From an uncultured Christensenella sp. (GTDB lineage Bacteria > Bacillota > Clostridia > Christensenellales > Pumilibacteraceae): a DNA stretch of 64,000 nt. Made by a program: the position numbers and the translations under genes. The DNA lies in assembly GCA_910585955.1 (NCBI GenBank), contig CAJUGC010000004.1, forward strand, positions 1-64,000, written 5' to 3'. Positions within the stretch are counted from its first letter, which is position 1. Each line of letters starts with the position of its first letter. Under the pieces are notes generated by a model that saw nothing but the letters and a program-made list of their open reading frames with translations, did not search any database and had not been told where the DNA came from. Below, piece after piece: positions 1-8,473 of the stretch.

Positions 1-11
1 ATAGAAACAAT

Positions 12-147
12 CGGTTCTTTTAAACTTGCAGAAGCGAGCAAGGCAAGACGCCCGCGTATTCGGCGACGGGAATGTACTTCGTGTACATGACCAAGCCGAA
101 GCGCAAGGGCAACGTAGCATTGCGACGCTTATACGAGTTTAAAAGTT
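12..147 (+). repeat. Type C palindromic element overlapping the 3' end of the murF-like gene
   Basis: Imperfect palindrome. The outer arms CTTTTAAACT (17-26) and AGTTTAAAAG (136-145) are exact reverse complements. The next segments also pair well (AAGCG..CAA.GC on both sides). A perfect inner hairpin ATGTAC/GTACAT lies near 74-90. The right arm contains the TAA stop of the Mur ligase gene (139-141). It is the leftmost copy of the family seen again near 8647, 14325, 48587 and 62306. Confidence 0.6.
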
Positions 148-1788
148 GTCGGGAAGATCGTTTTCGAATAACACCGCCACTTTCCCCTCCACCGTTCGAA
201 GCTTTGCAACTGCTTCGTCGAGAGAGGCGCAGACGAAAATATTTTCTTCGTTCATACCCGAACTTAAAGCGCCTTCTTTCAGAAACGGAGCGCGCTCGCC
301 GAGAAGCATAGCCCTGTCGCAAACCTCGCCTATTTGTCTGCCGAGTTCGATATTCGCCTGCTTTTCCTCTTTGCCGAGTTCGACAAGCCCCGGAGTTATG
401 ATGACCTTAGTGCTCTCCACAAAACCGGAAAGAGCGTTCAGGGCGTTTTGCGCACCCTCTACGTTCGCATTGTATGCGTCGTCTATGATAATCATATTAT
501 CGCCGTTCTTTATGAGTTCGAGTCGGTGCGGCACAGGCTCCATATTTTCGCATACGGAAACGATTTCGTCTGTGCTTACGCCGAGTTCGAATGCGAGAGC
601 GGCGCAAAGAGTCATTACGGACGGAACGTGTCTGCCGAGAAGTTTCGTACACACCCTTCGCTCCTCGTCCGCAATGCAAAGCGTAAAATTTACGCCCTCG
701 TCGTCCTGCTCGACGTCTTTATAACAGACGTTTGCGCCCGGCACATCCTGCGAGCCGGTTATCATTTTCGTGCCGCCCGCTTTATCGTACAGCGTCCTTG
801 CGCGCTCGCTGTCGCCGTTAAAGAGAGCGAGACCGCCCCGCTTTAGATTTTCGATAAGTTCGAACTTGGTATCCATAATATTCTCGATACTTCCGAACGT
901 CTCGAGATGTTGATTGCCTATAGCTGTTATGAGACCGTAATTCGGTTCGACTATCTTTGTAAGCTCTTCTATATCGCCTACATATCGAGCGCCCATTTCT
1001 GCGATAAATACCTGCGCGTCGTCGGGCAGAAAGTTGTTTATGACCTTGCAAATGCCCATGGGCGTATTATAACTTTTTTGACTGTACGAAACGCGATATT
1101 TCTTTTCGAGCATTTTCGCGAGCATAACTTTTGCCGTCGTCTTACCGTAGCTTCCCGTAATGCCTATTCGAATCATTTCAGGCATAGAAGCAAGGCGGTT
1201 TTTCGCCCTGACCTTGTAACTGTAGTTATTTAGCGTTTCGAGCGGCAAAATCAGATAGTGCGCGAGCGCAACGACCCAAGGCGCGAGAAGAGGCATGAGA
1301 GTGAGCAAAGCGTACTGCGGCGCAAACATCATGCCGTCGAAAACATGAGCCAAAAGCCACAGACATATACCGAGAGCGAAATAGATAATGAAAGTCACGG
1401 CGTATAGGCGTATCATGCGCGCCGTGAACTTGATAGGTACTTTTTCTTTTTCCCTGCGCGTGAGAACGACAAACAAGATCGAAAATACCATGAAAATCAA
1501 AAATCCGAGATAGCGCACCGCTTCGTAGCCGTAAAAGCAGGCTATAAATACATAAGTCGCGATAGCGCTTAAAAACGCAAGAGCAAAATAGCGTATCTGG
1601 TAATCGAAACGCGTAATCTTAAGCCAATTCACCATTCCGCGAACGCGATAGGACGACAGCTGCAAGATCTGGAATATCTTTCGGCTGACGAAAAGCATGA
1701 TTACGGACATAAGAAAAATCATTACAAGCCATAACACCTTGTCCGTTAAGGGAAGATTTCTTAAACCTGCGACGAAAATCGTATTCAC
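139..1788 (-). CDS. Membrane-anchored MurF-like Mur ligase
   Basis: Probable ATP-dependent amide ligase of peptidoglycan precursor synthesis, closest to MurF, which adds D-Ala-D-Ala to UDP-MurNAc-tripeptide. Residues 17-180 hold about five hydrophobic segments where a normal MurF has its UDP-substrate domain. The Mur P-loop GSYGKTT is at 212-218, followed by the ligase motifs MGARYVGDIEEL, GNQHLETFGS and DDAYNANVEG. Length is 549 residues against about 450 for MurF. The start is GTG with AAGGAG just upstream. It follows the hydrolase gene by three bases at the end of the tsaE operon, and its stop lies inside a palindrome. The ligase fold is clear. MurF activity is an inference, and a specialised membrane Mur ligase is the alternative. 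Confidence 0.85.
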   Translation of the reverse strand: MNTIFVAGLRNLPLTDKVLWLVMIFLMSVIMLFVSRKIFQILQLSSYRVRGMVNWLKITRFDYQIRYFALAFLSAIATYVFIACFYGYEAVRYLGFLIFMVFSILFVVLTRREKEKVPIKFTARMIRLYAVTFIIYFALGICLWLLAHVFDGMMFAPQYALLTLMPLLAPWVVALAHYLILPLETLNNYSYKVRAKNRLASMPEMIRIGITGSYGKTTAKVMLAKMLEKKYRVSYSQKSYNTPMGICKVINNFLPDDAQVFIAEMGARYVGDIEELTKIVEPNYGLITAIGNQHLETFGSIENIMDTKFELIENLKRGGLALFNGDSERARTLYDKAGGTKMITGSQDVPGANVCYKDVEQDDEGVNFTLCIADEERRVCTKLLGRHVPSVMTLCAALAFELGVSTDEIVSVCENMEPVPHRLELIKNGDNMIIIDDAYNANVEGAQNALNALSGFVESTKVIITPGLVELGKEEKQANIELGRQIGEVCDRAMLLGERAPFLKEGALSSGMNEENIFVCASLDEAVAKLRTVEGKVAVLFENDLPDNF

Positions 1789-1791
1789 TGT

Positions 1792-2508
1792 TCACTCCTT
1801 GACGAACGCCCTGAGTATCGCATTAAAGCGTTCGTTCAGATATGCATAGGCGTAGTGCCCGCCTTCCATTACTATAAGCGCGCTGTCCTTTATTCCACGC
1901 TTAAAGCGTTTTGCCATATACATCGGCGTTTCTTTGTCCTCTCTGCCCCAGACGATTAATGTGGGAACGGCGATCGTCGCAAGCACGGCGTCGAGATGGG
2001 TGTTCACGACGCGAACGAACACGGGGCGCGTGTTACTGTCGAGTGCACGAAAATCCGCCGAGCCGCCTTTAGGACTTACTATACCGAGTTTTTTCTTTAG
2101 TTTGTACCACCTTATCTTCAACCATTTTATGAGACTGAAGCGAGGTTTGAGTCCCGCCGCGCCCGTAAGAAGAAGTTTTTTTACATACGGTCTCGACGAA
2201 AGTATCAAACATATTCTGCCGCCGAAGCTGTGCCCCACAAGGACGGCGCTTTTTATACCGAGCGATGTTATGAGTTCGTCCACGCACGAAGCGAAATCGT
2301 ACACGCCCCAATCCCGAGGAGCGGGCGCCGACTGACCGAAACACGGAAAGTCTATCGACAAAACGTCGTGTCCGTGCGATACGAGCGAGCGATATGCGCC
2401 GCCGAAAGCCGTATGATCCGCGCCCCAACCGTGCAACAGCACGACGGTGTCTCCGCTTCCCGCATGACGTTCGTAATAGACTTTTACGCCGTGAGCGACT
2501 CTGAACAT
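1792..2508 (-). CDS. Alpha/beta hydrolase
   Basis: Cytoplasmic alpha/beta-hydrolase-fold enzyme of unknown substrate, 238 residues with no signal peptide. The oxyanion segment is HGWGA (26-30). The nucleophile elbow is GHSFGG with Ser94, the acid is Asp191 in WGRED, and the base is His218 in GGHY, so the triad is complete. The ATG is preceded by AAGGAGC. It sits between rimI and the Mur ligase in one operon. Family membership is firm, but esterase, lipase or haloperoxidase-like activity cannot be told apart from sequence. Confidence 0.85.
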   Translation of the reverse strand: MFRVAHGVKVYYERHAGSGDTVVLLHGWGADHTAFGGAYRSLVSHGHDVLSIDFPCFGQSAPAPRDWGVYDFASCVDELITSLGIKSAVLVGHSFGGRICLILSSRPYVKKLLLTGAAGLKPRFSLIKWLKIRWYKLKKKLGIVSPKGGSADFRALDSNTRPVFVRVVNTHLDAVLATIAVPTLIVWGREDKETPMYMAKRFKRGIKDSALIVMEGGHYAYAYLNERFNAILRAFVKE

Positions 2509-2549
2509 TGTATGCTCCTTGAAAACTATGTAGTCTTCTGCGCTCCTTT

Positions 2550-2984
2550 CTACGGCTTAAGGGTCATGACAAGTGCGTCGCCCTCCGCGTAATAGTTTTT
2601 TCGACGGTAGCTTTCGGAAAAGCCGAATTTTTCGTAAAGAGCTTTTGCGGGAAGATTGCCTTCCCACACTTCGATAAGCACCGTTTCGACCTTTTTCGAA
2701 CGGCTCTCCGCAATCAGCGCGTCAAGTATCGCGCTTGCCACGCCCATTCTGCGACTGCTGCTTTCGACAACGACGTCGGTTACGGAAGCTTCCGCTCCTT
2801 CCACGATATCCACGCCTCCGAAGCCGACCAGCTTTCCGTTTCGGATCGCCTTGAACATCGCACCGCTCTCGCTTTTAAGCGCCGCCGTAATGTTTTCCAT
2901 GCTCCACGGTCTGCTCATGTACTCGCACTCGAGCGCACGAATCTTTTCGGCGTCTTTTAAAACGCATCGCTCGACTTTTATCAT
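2550..2984 (-). CDS. rimI: Ribosomal protein S18-alanine N-acetyltransferase RimI
   Basis: GNAT-fold acetyltransferase that by family knowledge acetylates the N-terminal Ala of ribosomal protein S18. It has 144 residues. The acetyl-CoA loop is RRMGVA (78-83), and the typical C-terminal strand is seen in LYEKFGF. The start overlaps the tsaB stop in an ATGA junction, so the two are translationally coupled. The tsaE-tsaB-rimI order is the usual Bacillota arrangement, though tsaD, often next, is absent here. Confidence 0.9.
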   Translation of the reverse strand: MIKVERCVLKDAEKIRALECEYMSRPWSMENITAALKSESGAMFKAIRNGKLVGFGGVDIVEGAEASVTDVVVESSSRRMGVASAILDALIAESRSKKVETVLIEVWEGNLPAKALYEKFGFSESYRRKNYYAEGDALVMTLKP

Positions 2985-3595
2985 AAGTCCGCCTCCGCTT
3001 GAGACTTTCTCACATATAAAGGTTCGATCGTCTTATAATTCCGCGCCCGCGACGAGTACTTCTCGAGCGCAAGTCTAATGATTCCGTCGCCCTTCGTCTC
3101 CTCTGTGCCGAATCGCTCCGAATATTTTGAATCCGCCGCAATAACACAGCCGTTTTGAGCTTTGGACAACTCCTCAAGCTCGCCTTCTCTTATGCAGGTC
3201 GGAGGCATAAGCTCTTCTCCGCCGTCATAGACGGCGACGAAGCAGTAACCGTTACCGGCGTCTGAGACGGTCAACACTTTTCCGTGACACTTACTGTTAT
3301 ATGCGGCAAGTTCGCATGAGTTGACGGGAACTACGGGAATATCGAGCGCATACGCAAGACTTCTCGCCGCGGACACGCCTATGCGAAGCCCCGTAAACGA
3401 ACCGGGACCGACAACGACCGCTATAAACTCCGCGTCGTTTACCGTCATTCCCGCCTTACCGAGAGCTTCGTCGAGCATGGGCATAAGCGCGCGTCCCGCT
3501 TTCGCTTTGCCCTCGTCCGAAAGATATACCTCTCTTTCGCCCGCCGCGCCTACAGAAATTTCGGCTCCGCTCGTGTCGATACAAAAGTACTTCAT
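2981..3595 (-). CDS. tsaB: tRNA t6A threonylcarbamoyltransferase component TsaB
   Basis: Inactive ASKHA-fold partner that, with TsaD and TsaE, transfers the threonylcarbamoyl group to A37 of ANN-decoding tRNAs. It has 204 residues. It starts with the typical CIDTSG strand and carries the signature GPGSFTGLRIG at 63-73. It overlaps yhbY upstream (ATGA) and rimI downstream (ATGA). TsaD must lie outside this window. Confidence 0.93.
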   Translation of the reverse strand: MKYFCIDTSGAEISVGAAGEREVYLSDEGKAKAGRALMPMLDEALGKAGMTVNDAEFIAVVVGPGSFTGLRIGVSAARSLAYALDIPVVPVNSCELAAYNSKCHGKVLTVSDAGNGYCFVAVYDGGEELMPPTCIREGELEELSKAQNGCVIAADSKYSERFGTEETKGDGIIRLALEKYSSRARNYKTIEPLYVRKSQAEADL

Positions 3596-3882
3596 AGTTC
3601 TATATGCTTTACTCCGTCCGCATTGCTTCTGCGGTATAATACGAGCGTATTACCCGTCGCCGCGATCGGTTCCGCTTTCAAGTTTTCGGACAAAATTCCG
3701 AGCGCTTCCTTTGCGGAAACGGGGCTTGTCTTTAAAACGGATACTTTTACAAGTTCACGCTTGTCGAGAGCTTGCGAAACGCCTTTCAGAAATTCGTCCT
3801 CTATCCCGCCCTTTCCTATTTGAAAAAGCGAATTTGTCTGCGCCGCGAGCGAGCGCAATTTTGCCCTTGTCTTGCTTGTCAT
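3592..3882 (-). CDS. yhbY: YhbY/YqeI-type CRM-domain RNA-binding protein
   Basis: Single CRM-domain protein of 96 residues, a family linked to pre-50S ribosomal particles. Typical features are the N-terminal LRSLA helix, the FQIGKGGIEDEF segment with the family GxxG-like loop, and the C-terminal GNTLVLYRRS. The start at 3882 was chosen over upstream in-frame ATGs because it makes an ATGA overlap with tsaE and matches the normal family length. In Bacillus the homologue sits with nadD-yqeK-rsfS. Here it is inserted between tsaE and tsaB while that set is fused elsewhere in the window. Confidence 0.88.
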   Translation of the reverse strand: MTSKTRAKLRSLAAQTNSLFQIGKGGIEDEFLKGVSQALDKRELVKVSVLKTSPVSAKEALGILSENLKAEPIAATGNTLVLYRRSNADGVKHIEL

Positions 3883-4295
3883 TCGATTACTATCTCCCTT
3901 TCCGTTTCTCCCGCATAGCGTATTTCGACTTTCACCGTCTCGAGTCCGTCGAGTGCTTCCGCAATATTTTCCGCCCACTCTATGACACACACGCCGTCCT
4001 TTGCCCCGAAATAATCGGTCAGCCCGGCGAAGTATGCTTCATCGCCGCCGAAGAGACGATAGGCGTCGTAATGGTATACTTTAAGTTTATCGCCTATGTA
4101 GTCGTTCATGACTGTGAAAGTCGGACTTAAGACTTCGTCTTTTACGCCGAGACCCGAACAAAGTCCTTTGACGAATATCGTCTTACCCGCTCCGAGCTCA
4201 CCCGAGAGAGTGATTATTTCGCCGCCGAAAAGACCTGCGGCAAACTTCTTTGCCGCATCGTATGTGTCTTTTTCGCTATGCGAGCGTATAAACAT
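3879..4295 (-). CDS. tsaE: tRNA t6A ATPase TsaE
   Basis: Small P-loop ATPase that drives the TsaBD complex in t6A synthesis. It has 138 residues. Walker A GELGAGKT is at 32-39, followed by the LSPTFTVMNDY segment and the YHYDAYRL motif of the family. First gene of the operon. Its transcript probably begins near 4353, leaving a leader of about 58 bases that contains a hairpin (GGACGATTTCGGAGTCGTCC) and a purine-rich site GGGAGAG ahead of the ATG. Confidence 0.93.
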   Translation of the reverse strand: MFIRSHSEKDTYDAAKKFAAGLFGGEIITLSGELGAGKTIFVKGLCSGLGVKDEVLSPTFTVMNDYIGDKLKVYHYDAYRLFGGDEAYFAGLTDYFGAKDGVCVIEWAENIAEALDGLETVKVEIRYAGETEREIVIE

Positions 4296-4359
4296 CAGAC
4301 CGTCTCTCCCGCTTACATAAGTTTTTTATAGTTCGGACGACTCCGAAATCGTCCACTTA

Positions 4360-4388
4360 AGTATACCAAAAAAGACGGATTTTTGCAA
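4360..4388 (-). promoter_or_regulatory. Sigma-A-type promoter of the tsaE operon
   Basis: On the minus strand: -35 TTGCAA (4388-4383), a 17-base spacer and -10 TATACT (4365-4360). Predicted start near 4353, upstream of tsaE. Confidence 0.7.
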
Positions 4389-4471
4389 CCGATTTAAAGG
4401 GGCATATATGTAATTTCGGAAAGTATAATTTCGGAATTTTCGCGTTTTATCGCATAGCTTCCGACCCAATG

Positions 4472-5251
4472 TTATTTCGCGTCAACCTTCTTTTTCGGCG
4501 TAAGAGCCGTAAACAGCTTTTCGGTATGTTTGTATAGCATGAAAGTAAGAAATCCGACAAGCGCGCAACGCAATAGATTGAACGGCACGACGGAAAGTCC
4601 TATATAGTAGCCCATAAAAGTTTCCCACGTTATGGACGGGAAAAGTCCCGACAGCATACCTACAAGCATTTGCTCGTCGCCGTGGCAGTACAGTTCGACG
4701 TAAAAAGGCACGAGAACAACAGCGTTTATGAGGGCGGATACGGCGGTACAGAATGCCGCTCCGACAACGAGTCCCAAGAGCGCGCCTTTTCTCGTACGGA
4801 ATTTTTTATAGATGAACGCCGGAGGCAAAACGAATGCAAGTCCCATCAATATATCGGCAAGCTCGCCTACAAACGCAGTAGACGTGAAAGGAAGTTTCAT
4901 TATACACTTCAATACTATGACCACCGCGCCGCCCGCAGGACCCGTCATGAACGCCGCCATAAGCGCGGGAAGATCGGAAATCTGCAAATCCAGCCAAGGT
5001 GCGAATATGGGCAGCGGCGTTTTTACGAACATATACAAAACGTACGAAAGAGCCGTAAATACCGCAAGTCTCACCATGTTTTTCGTAGAAAAGAATTTGA
5101 CTTTCTTCTCCGTATTCGCGACGGCGAGATTTCTTACCGCCGCAGAGGAACCGGAAACGTCGAAAGACGCCGCCTCTTCTGCCTGCGTTTGCGAAGTCGA
5201 AGCGGCTATCTCTCCGTTTGCTCCGTCTTTCTTTTCCTCGATAGTTTCCAT
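4472..5251 (-). CDS. ribU: ECF transporter S component, RibU-like (riboflavin)
   Basis: Substrate-binding membrane subunit of an energy-coupling-factor transporter. It has 259 residues: a ~50-residue acidic/Ala-rich N-terminal tail, then about six hydrophobic segments from residue 58 (LAVFTALSYVLYMF, DLPALMAAF, GPAGGAVVIVLKCIMKL, VGELADILMGLAFVLPP and others). The FMN riboswitch directly upstream makes riboflavin the likely substrate. The ATG at 5251 was chosen because AAAGGAGG lies about ten bases before it. An earlier in-frame ATG at 5308 lies against the riboswitch terminator. The EcfA/EcfT energising module is not in the window. Confidence 0.88.
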   Translation of the reverse strand: METIEEKKDGANGEIAASTSQTQAEEAASFDVSGSSAAVRNLAVANTEKKVKFFSTKNMVRLAVFTALSYVLYMFVKTPLPIFAPWLDLQISDLPALMAAFMTGPAGGAVVIVLKCIMKLPFTSTAFVGELADILMGLAFVLPPAFIYKKFRTRKGALLGLVVGAAFCTAVSALINAVVLVPFYVELYCHGDEQMLVGMLSGLFPSITWETFMGYYIGLSVVPFNLLRCALVGFLTFMLYKHTEKLFTALTPKKKVDAK

Positions 5252-5286
5252 AAATAAAACGCCTCCTTTTATATGCAAAGGGGCGC

Positions 5287-5306
5287 GAAAAAAGCCTCGG
5301 CTTTTC
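5287..5306 (-). terminator. Riboswitch terminator hairpin
   Basis: On the minus strand AAAAGCC-GA-GGCTTTT followed by more T, directly after the P1 stem of the FMN aptamer and ahead of the ribU Shine-Dalgarno. It fits a transcription-termination expression platform. Confidence 0.7.
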
Positions 5307-5308
5307 AT

Positions 5309-5420
5309 AGCTTATACCATCCCGACTGTACGGTCGGTCGGGGAATTTCACCCCGTCGACGCTTTTAAGCGTTCGCGGACTATAACCGCCGATTGGAGAA
5401 TTGCACTCCGCCCCTAAGCT
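5309..5420 (-). ncRNA. FMN riboswitch (RFN element)
   Basis: The minus strand shows the conserved aptamer: closing stem AGCTTA/TAAGCT, then GGGGCGGAGTG, CGGCGGTTATAGTCCGCGA, GGGGTGAAATTCCCCGACC and ACAGTCGGGATGG. Known behaviour of the family is to bind FMN and repress riboflavin synthesis or uptake genes. It precedes a terminator hairpin and ribU. Confidence 0.95.
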
Positions 5421-5428
5421 ACGACTAT

Positions 5429-5457
5429 AATATAACACGGTTTTTCTTATGTGTCAA
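5429..5457 (-). promoter_or_regulatory. Promoter of the FMN riboswitch-ribU unit
   Basis: Minus strand -35 TTGACA (5457-5452), 17-base spacer, -10 TATATT (5434-5429), placed just before the aptamer. Confidence 0.8.
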
Positions 5458-5479
5458 GGATTATCGAATAATTTTTTAT

Positions 5480-6355
5480 TCAAATACGACAAAGTTTGAA
5501 TATAAGCGGACAAAACAGCGACGCCCAAAGACCGACTATGAAATAGCGCAGGAAGTTGTACAGAAGATAGACGTCGGGATCGAAAGCAAACTTCAGTCCT
5601 TCTTTTAAAGCGAGAGTCGTCGCAAGTCCTATTATCAATTTGACGGCATACTTCCACCACTTATTCGAGCGCACATTGTAACCGATGAATTTCTTTTCGC
5701 AGAAATAGCCTATGGCTATCGCCGTATATGCGCCGAGCACAGTCATCACATTGCCTATACCTTCGGTACCTATCACGGAAAATACTACCGCAAGCACAAG
5801 ACACAGGGGGATTATCCCTGCCGCTATCCACTCCTCTTTATCTCCCAAAAAGTCAAACAGCGCGCCGAGCAGCAACGCAAGCACGACGCCGAACGCCGCG
5901 CCCGCTATGACGTCCGTAAGATAATGTTGTCCGAGATACATTCTCGAAAACATTACGAGCACGGTAAAAGCTATGCCGACGGGGAGAAACACCTTTTTCG
6001 GTACGCCTTCTTTCCATTTCGCGTTTATTTGAGTCGAGATGTTTGCTATACTCTGAGAGTGTCCGCTCGGAAAGCTGTAGCCGCCCGTCTCTTTTCCTAT
6101 CGAGCGTATACCTTCGGTCTCGTACGGACGGCGACGCGATACTACGCTTTTAAGCCCCTCGTTCGCCGCAACCGAAAGAATATAGACGTTCATAAACTTA
6201 TACGCAAATTTCTTGTCCACGCACCAAAAGAGGACTACGGCGACTATTATAAAAAATATTTCGTCGCCGAGAAAGGTCATGCCGAGATTAACCGCATCGA
6301 AAAAAGCGTTGCTTAAAGACTGCAATCCCTTTATAAGAGTCTGTTCCCAACTCAT
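5480..6355 (-). CDS. PAP2-family membrane phosphatase
   Basis: Integral membrane acid phosphatase of the PAP2 superfamily, 291 residues, probably acting on a lipid pyrophosphate or phosphate. The three active-site motifs are present: K69 with RRRP (74-77), PSGHS (96-100) and SRMYLGQH...D (137-148). Several hydrophobic helices surround them. The ATG overlaps the stop of the upstream NadD-YqeK-RsfS gene by one base (TGATG), so the two are coupled. The substrate (undecaprenyl pyrophosphate or phosphatidate) cannot be decided. Confidence 0.85.
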   Translation of the reverse strand: MSWEQTLIKGLQSLSNAFFDAVNLGMTFLGDEIFFIIVAVVLFWCVDKKFAYKFMNVYILSVAANEGLKSVVSRRRPYETEGIRSIGKETGGYSFPSGHSQSIANISTQINAKWKEGVPKKVFLPVGIAFTVLVMFSRMYLGQHYLTDVIAGAAFGVVLALLLGALFDFLGDKEEWIAAGIIPLCLVLAVVFSVIGTEGIGNVMTVLGAYTAIAIGYFCEKKFIGYNVRSNKWWKYAVKLIIGLATTLALKEGLKFAFDPDVYLLYNFLRYFIVGLWASLFCPLIFKLCRI

Positions 6356-8064
6356 CAGTCGCCCAAGATCTCCTCGTTGTTTCCGTCCGACCAAAGCCTT
6401 TCGAGACTGTATACCTCTCGAACGCTCTTTAAAAATACATGCACTATGACGTTGCCGTAATCGACGACGTACCACTGCGGGTTGTTGTCGCGGTGAAGCG
6501 GCTCTATACCCTTGCCTTTAGACATCTTTTCGTCTACATAATCGGCAAGCGAGCGCACCTGCGTAGTCGAGTTCGCCGTCGCGATGACGAAATAGTCGGT
6601 GACGACGGTGCGCTCCGACACGTCTATGAGCATGACATCTTTGCCCTTTTTCTCGCACAAAAAGCCGCCTATCTCGCGGGCGAGCGCATGGGCTTTTTCA
6701 TGCTCGGGACTATGCTCCCCGCCTTTATTTCGCGGAGAAACGGACGAAATCTCCGATGCGGTCGCGACGTTTGCGGACACGCCTATTATTTCTTCTTCCG
6801 GCGGGGGTGCGGACTGTTCGGGCACGGAAGTTTCCTTTTTATCGACGACTGGCTTTACCGTTTTTTTCGCGGTTTTTTCGGGCTTTGCTTTCGCGATAAT
6901 TTCCGCCGTTTTTTTGCCCTTTACGCACAAATTTTTATAATAATCGTAGGCGTTTCGAGTCAAATAGTAGATCTCGCCCCCCTCGTCGTCGAGAAACTCG
7001 AGAGTGTGTTCCAAAGCCGCATACATACCCTTTTTAAGACTCTCGCGAGCCGCAAGACGAATCTTATCCACGCCGTCGAAGTCTCTGCCTTCCTCGATAT
7101 AATCGGCAAGATAAATCACTTCGGCAAGCCCCGACATCTCCTCTCCTCCCGTCGTATGAAGCCTGATAGCTTCGAGGATTTCCCCGTCGTCGATACCGAA
7201 ACAATTTTTTGCGATCGCCGCTCCGTAAAGCGCGTGACGGATCTTTTTAGGCATTCCCGCAGTGTCGGGCGCGGTGAGCCCGCTCCGCTCGAACCACTTT
7301 TCGTCGGTCTCTTTGGCTATGTCGTGCAGCAGTGCCGCGACAAGCGCGTCGTGCGACGACACGCCGTAAGTCTTTGCAAGCGACACCGCGGCGCGTGCGA
7401 CCCGCTCCGTGTGCTCGACTCTTTCTTTCTTTAAACCGAATTCTTCGTAGCGTTCGGTTATGAAACGATAGTCCTCATACAGTCCGTTCTTTTCGATATA
7501 TTTTGCTACATTCTTCGGCACGGGAAGCTTGTCTTTGCCGAAAGCGCGCGCAAGCTTTACTTCGCTCGAGCTTTCGCTTCCCACACCGAACGGCGCTATA
7601 CGCACCTTATAGCCGCGCGCGATCGCTTTTTTCGCCGCCTTATCCGCAGGGTAGCCTATGCGTTCGATAACGTAAAAGGTCGTCAGTTCTTTCAAACGGG
7701 CGCAGTCCTTCCACTTTCCGATATAGGGCAGTTCTTCGCTGCCTATGACGGTCGAAACTTCGGCGTTGTACTTTTCTTTCAGATGCTCGACCGTTTCGAC
7801 TGTGTAGCTTACGCCCTCGCGCTTAAGTTCGTAGCGCGAAACCGTCACGTTTTCAAACTCGCGACAGGCGCGCCTCAGCATATCGACTCGCTGCGCTCCG
7901 CTCGCGGACGGCAAATTTTTCGTCTTGAACGGCGAAATCGCGGTCGGCATTACGACCACCAGATCGAAACGCTCCGCAAGCTTTTCTATTATGTCCTTGT
8001 GGGCGTTCGTAACTGGGTCGAAACTACCGCCGAACAATGCGAGCTTTACGATTTTTTGTTCCAT
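6355..8064 (-). CDS. NadD-YqeK-RsfS triple-domain fusion
   Basis: 569 residues. Residues 1-200 are a NadD-type nicotinate-mononucleotide adenylyltransferase (GGSFDP at 12-17, T..H as T19/H22 of the T/HxGH motif, SSSEVK at 165-170). Residues 205-385 are a YqeK-type HD hydrolase with His218, His247-Asp248, His277 and Asp321; YqeK homologues hydrolyse Ap4A. Residues 390-455 are a charged, Pro-rich linker. Residues 457-560 are a ribosomal silencing factor RsfS (DVSERTVVTDYFVIAT, WYVVDYGNVIVHVF). In Bacillus these are adjacent separate genes, so the fusion preserves gene order. A repeat block lies upstream, and PAP2 is coupled downstream. Confidence 0.93.
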   Translation of the reverse strand: MEQKIVKLALFGGSFDPVTNAHKDIIEKLAERFDLVVVMPTAISPFKTKNLPSASGAQRVDMLRRACREFENVTVSRYELKREGVSYTVETVEHLKEKYNAEVSTVIGSEELPYIGKWKDCARLKELTTFYVIERIGYPADKAAKKAIARGYKVRIAPFGVGSESSSEVKLARAFGKDKLPVPKNVAKYIEKNGLYEDYRFITERYEEFGLKKERVEHTERVARAAVSLAKTYGVSSHDALVAALLHDIAKETDEKWFERSGLTAPDTAGMPKKIRHALYGAAIAKNCFGIDDGEILEAIRLHTTGGEEMSGLAEVIYLADYIEEGRDFDGVDKIRLAARESLKKGMYAALEHTLEFLDDEGGEIYYLTRNAYDYYKNLCVKGKKTAEIIAKAKPEKTAKKTVKPVVDKKETSVPEQSAPPPEEEIIGVSANVATASEISSVSPRNKGGEHSPEHEKAHALAREIGGFLCEKKGKDVMLIDVSERTVVTDYFVIATANSTTQVRSLADYVDEKMSKGKGIEPLHRDNNPQWYVVDYGNVIVHVFLKSVREVYSLERLWSDGNNEEILGD

Positions 8065-8084
8065 GGAAGTGTTCTCCTAATGTA

Positions 8085-8345
8085 AGATATTTGTACCTTT
8101 AAAAAGGTACGCGAAATGTTTTTTTTGCAAAGCGGATAAATGCAGGTTTTTGCGGCTTTTGAGAAAGCCGCGGAAATTGTTACTGCGCCTTTTTTCGAAA
8201 AGGCGCCCCAAAAAGATGAAGGGAGGGACACTTTAGACTGTGTCCCTCCCTTTCAAATCCCACCCCGCAACTACTTAGGACTTCGCCCTAAGAACCCTTT
8301 TTAAAGGTTGGGGTATCGGAAAGAAGTGGACAACAGGCTTTTCTT
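8085..8345 (+). repeat. Type B composite repeat upstream of the nadD fusion
   Basis: A chain of hairpins: GTACC..GGTAC (8094-8111), GCGCCTTTTTTCGAAAAGGCGC (about 8188-8209), then AAGGGAGGGACAC/GTGTCCCTCCCTT (8219-8252, 13-bp perfect stem, 8-base loop TTTAGACT), then TTAGGACTTCGCCCTAA, ending in TTTTTAAAGG. The same chain recurs at 14100-14215, 61767-61985 and 63905-64000, always in this orientation. No gene is seen here. Confidence 0.7.
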
Positions 8346-8357
8346 TAGTAATTTGAC

Positions 8358-8436
8358 TACTCATCCGTCACGGCCGCCGCACTTCGTGCTTCGTGCCGTG
8401 CCACCTTCCCTGGCAAGGGAAGGCGTTATATAGGAT
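8358..8436 (+). repeat. Type D repeat
   Basis: Starts CTACTCATCCGTCA, contains TGCCACCTTCC...GGGAAGGC and ends TTATATAGGAT. A second copy with the same ends and a diverged middle is at 62021-62096. Confidence 0.6.
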
Positions 8437-8473
8437 TGGGCTTCGCTTAATGCAAGTATGCGGAAGGAAGAGG

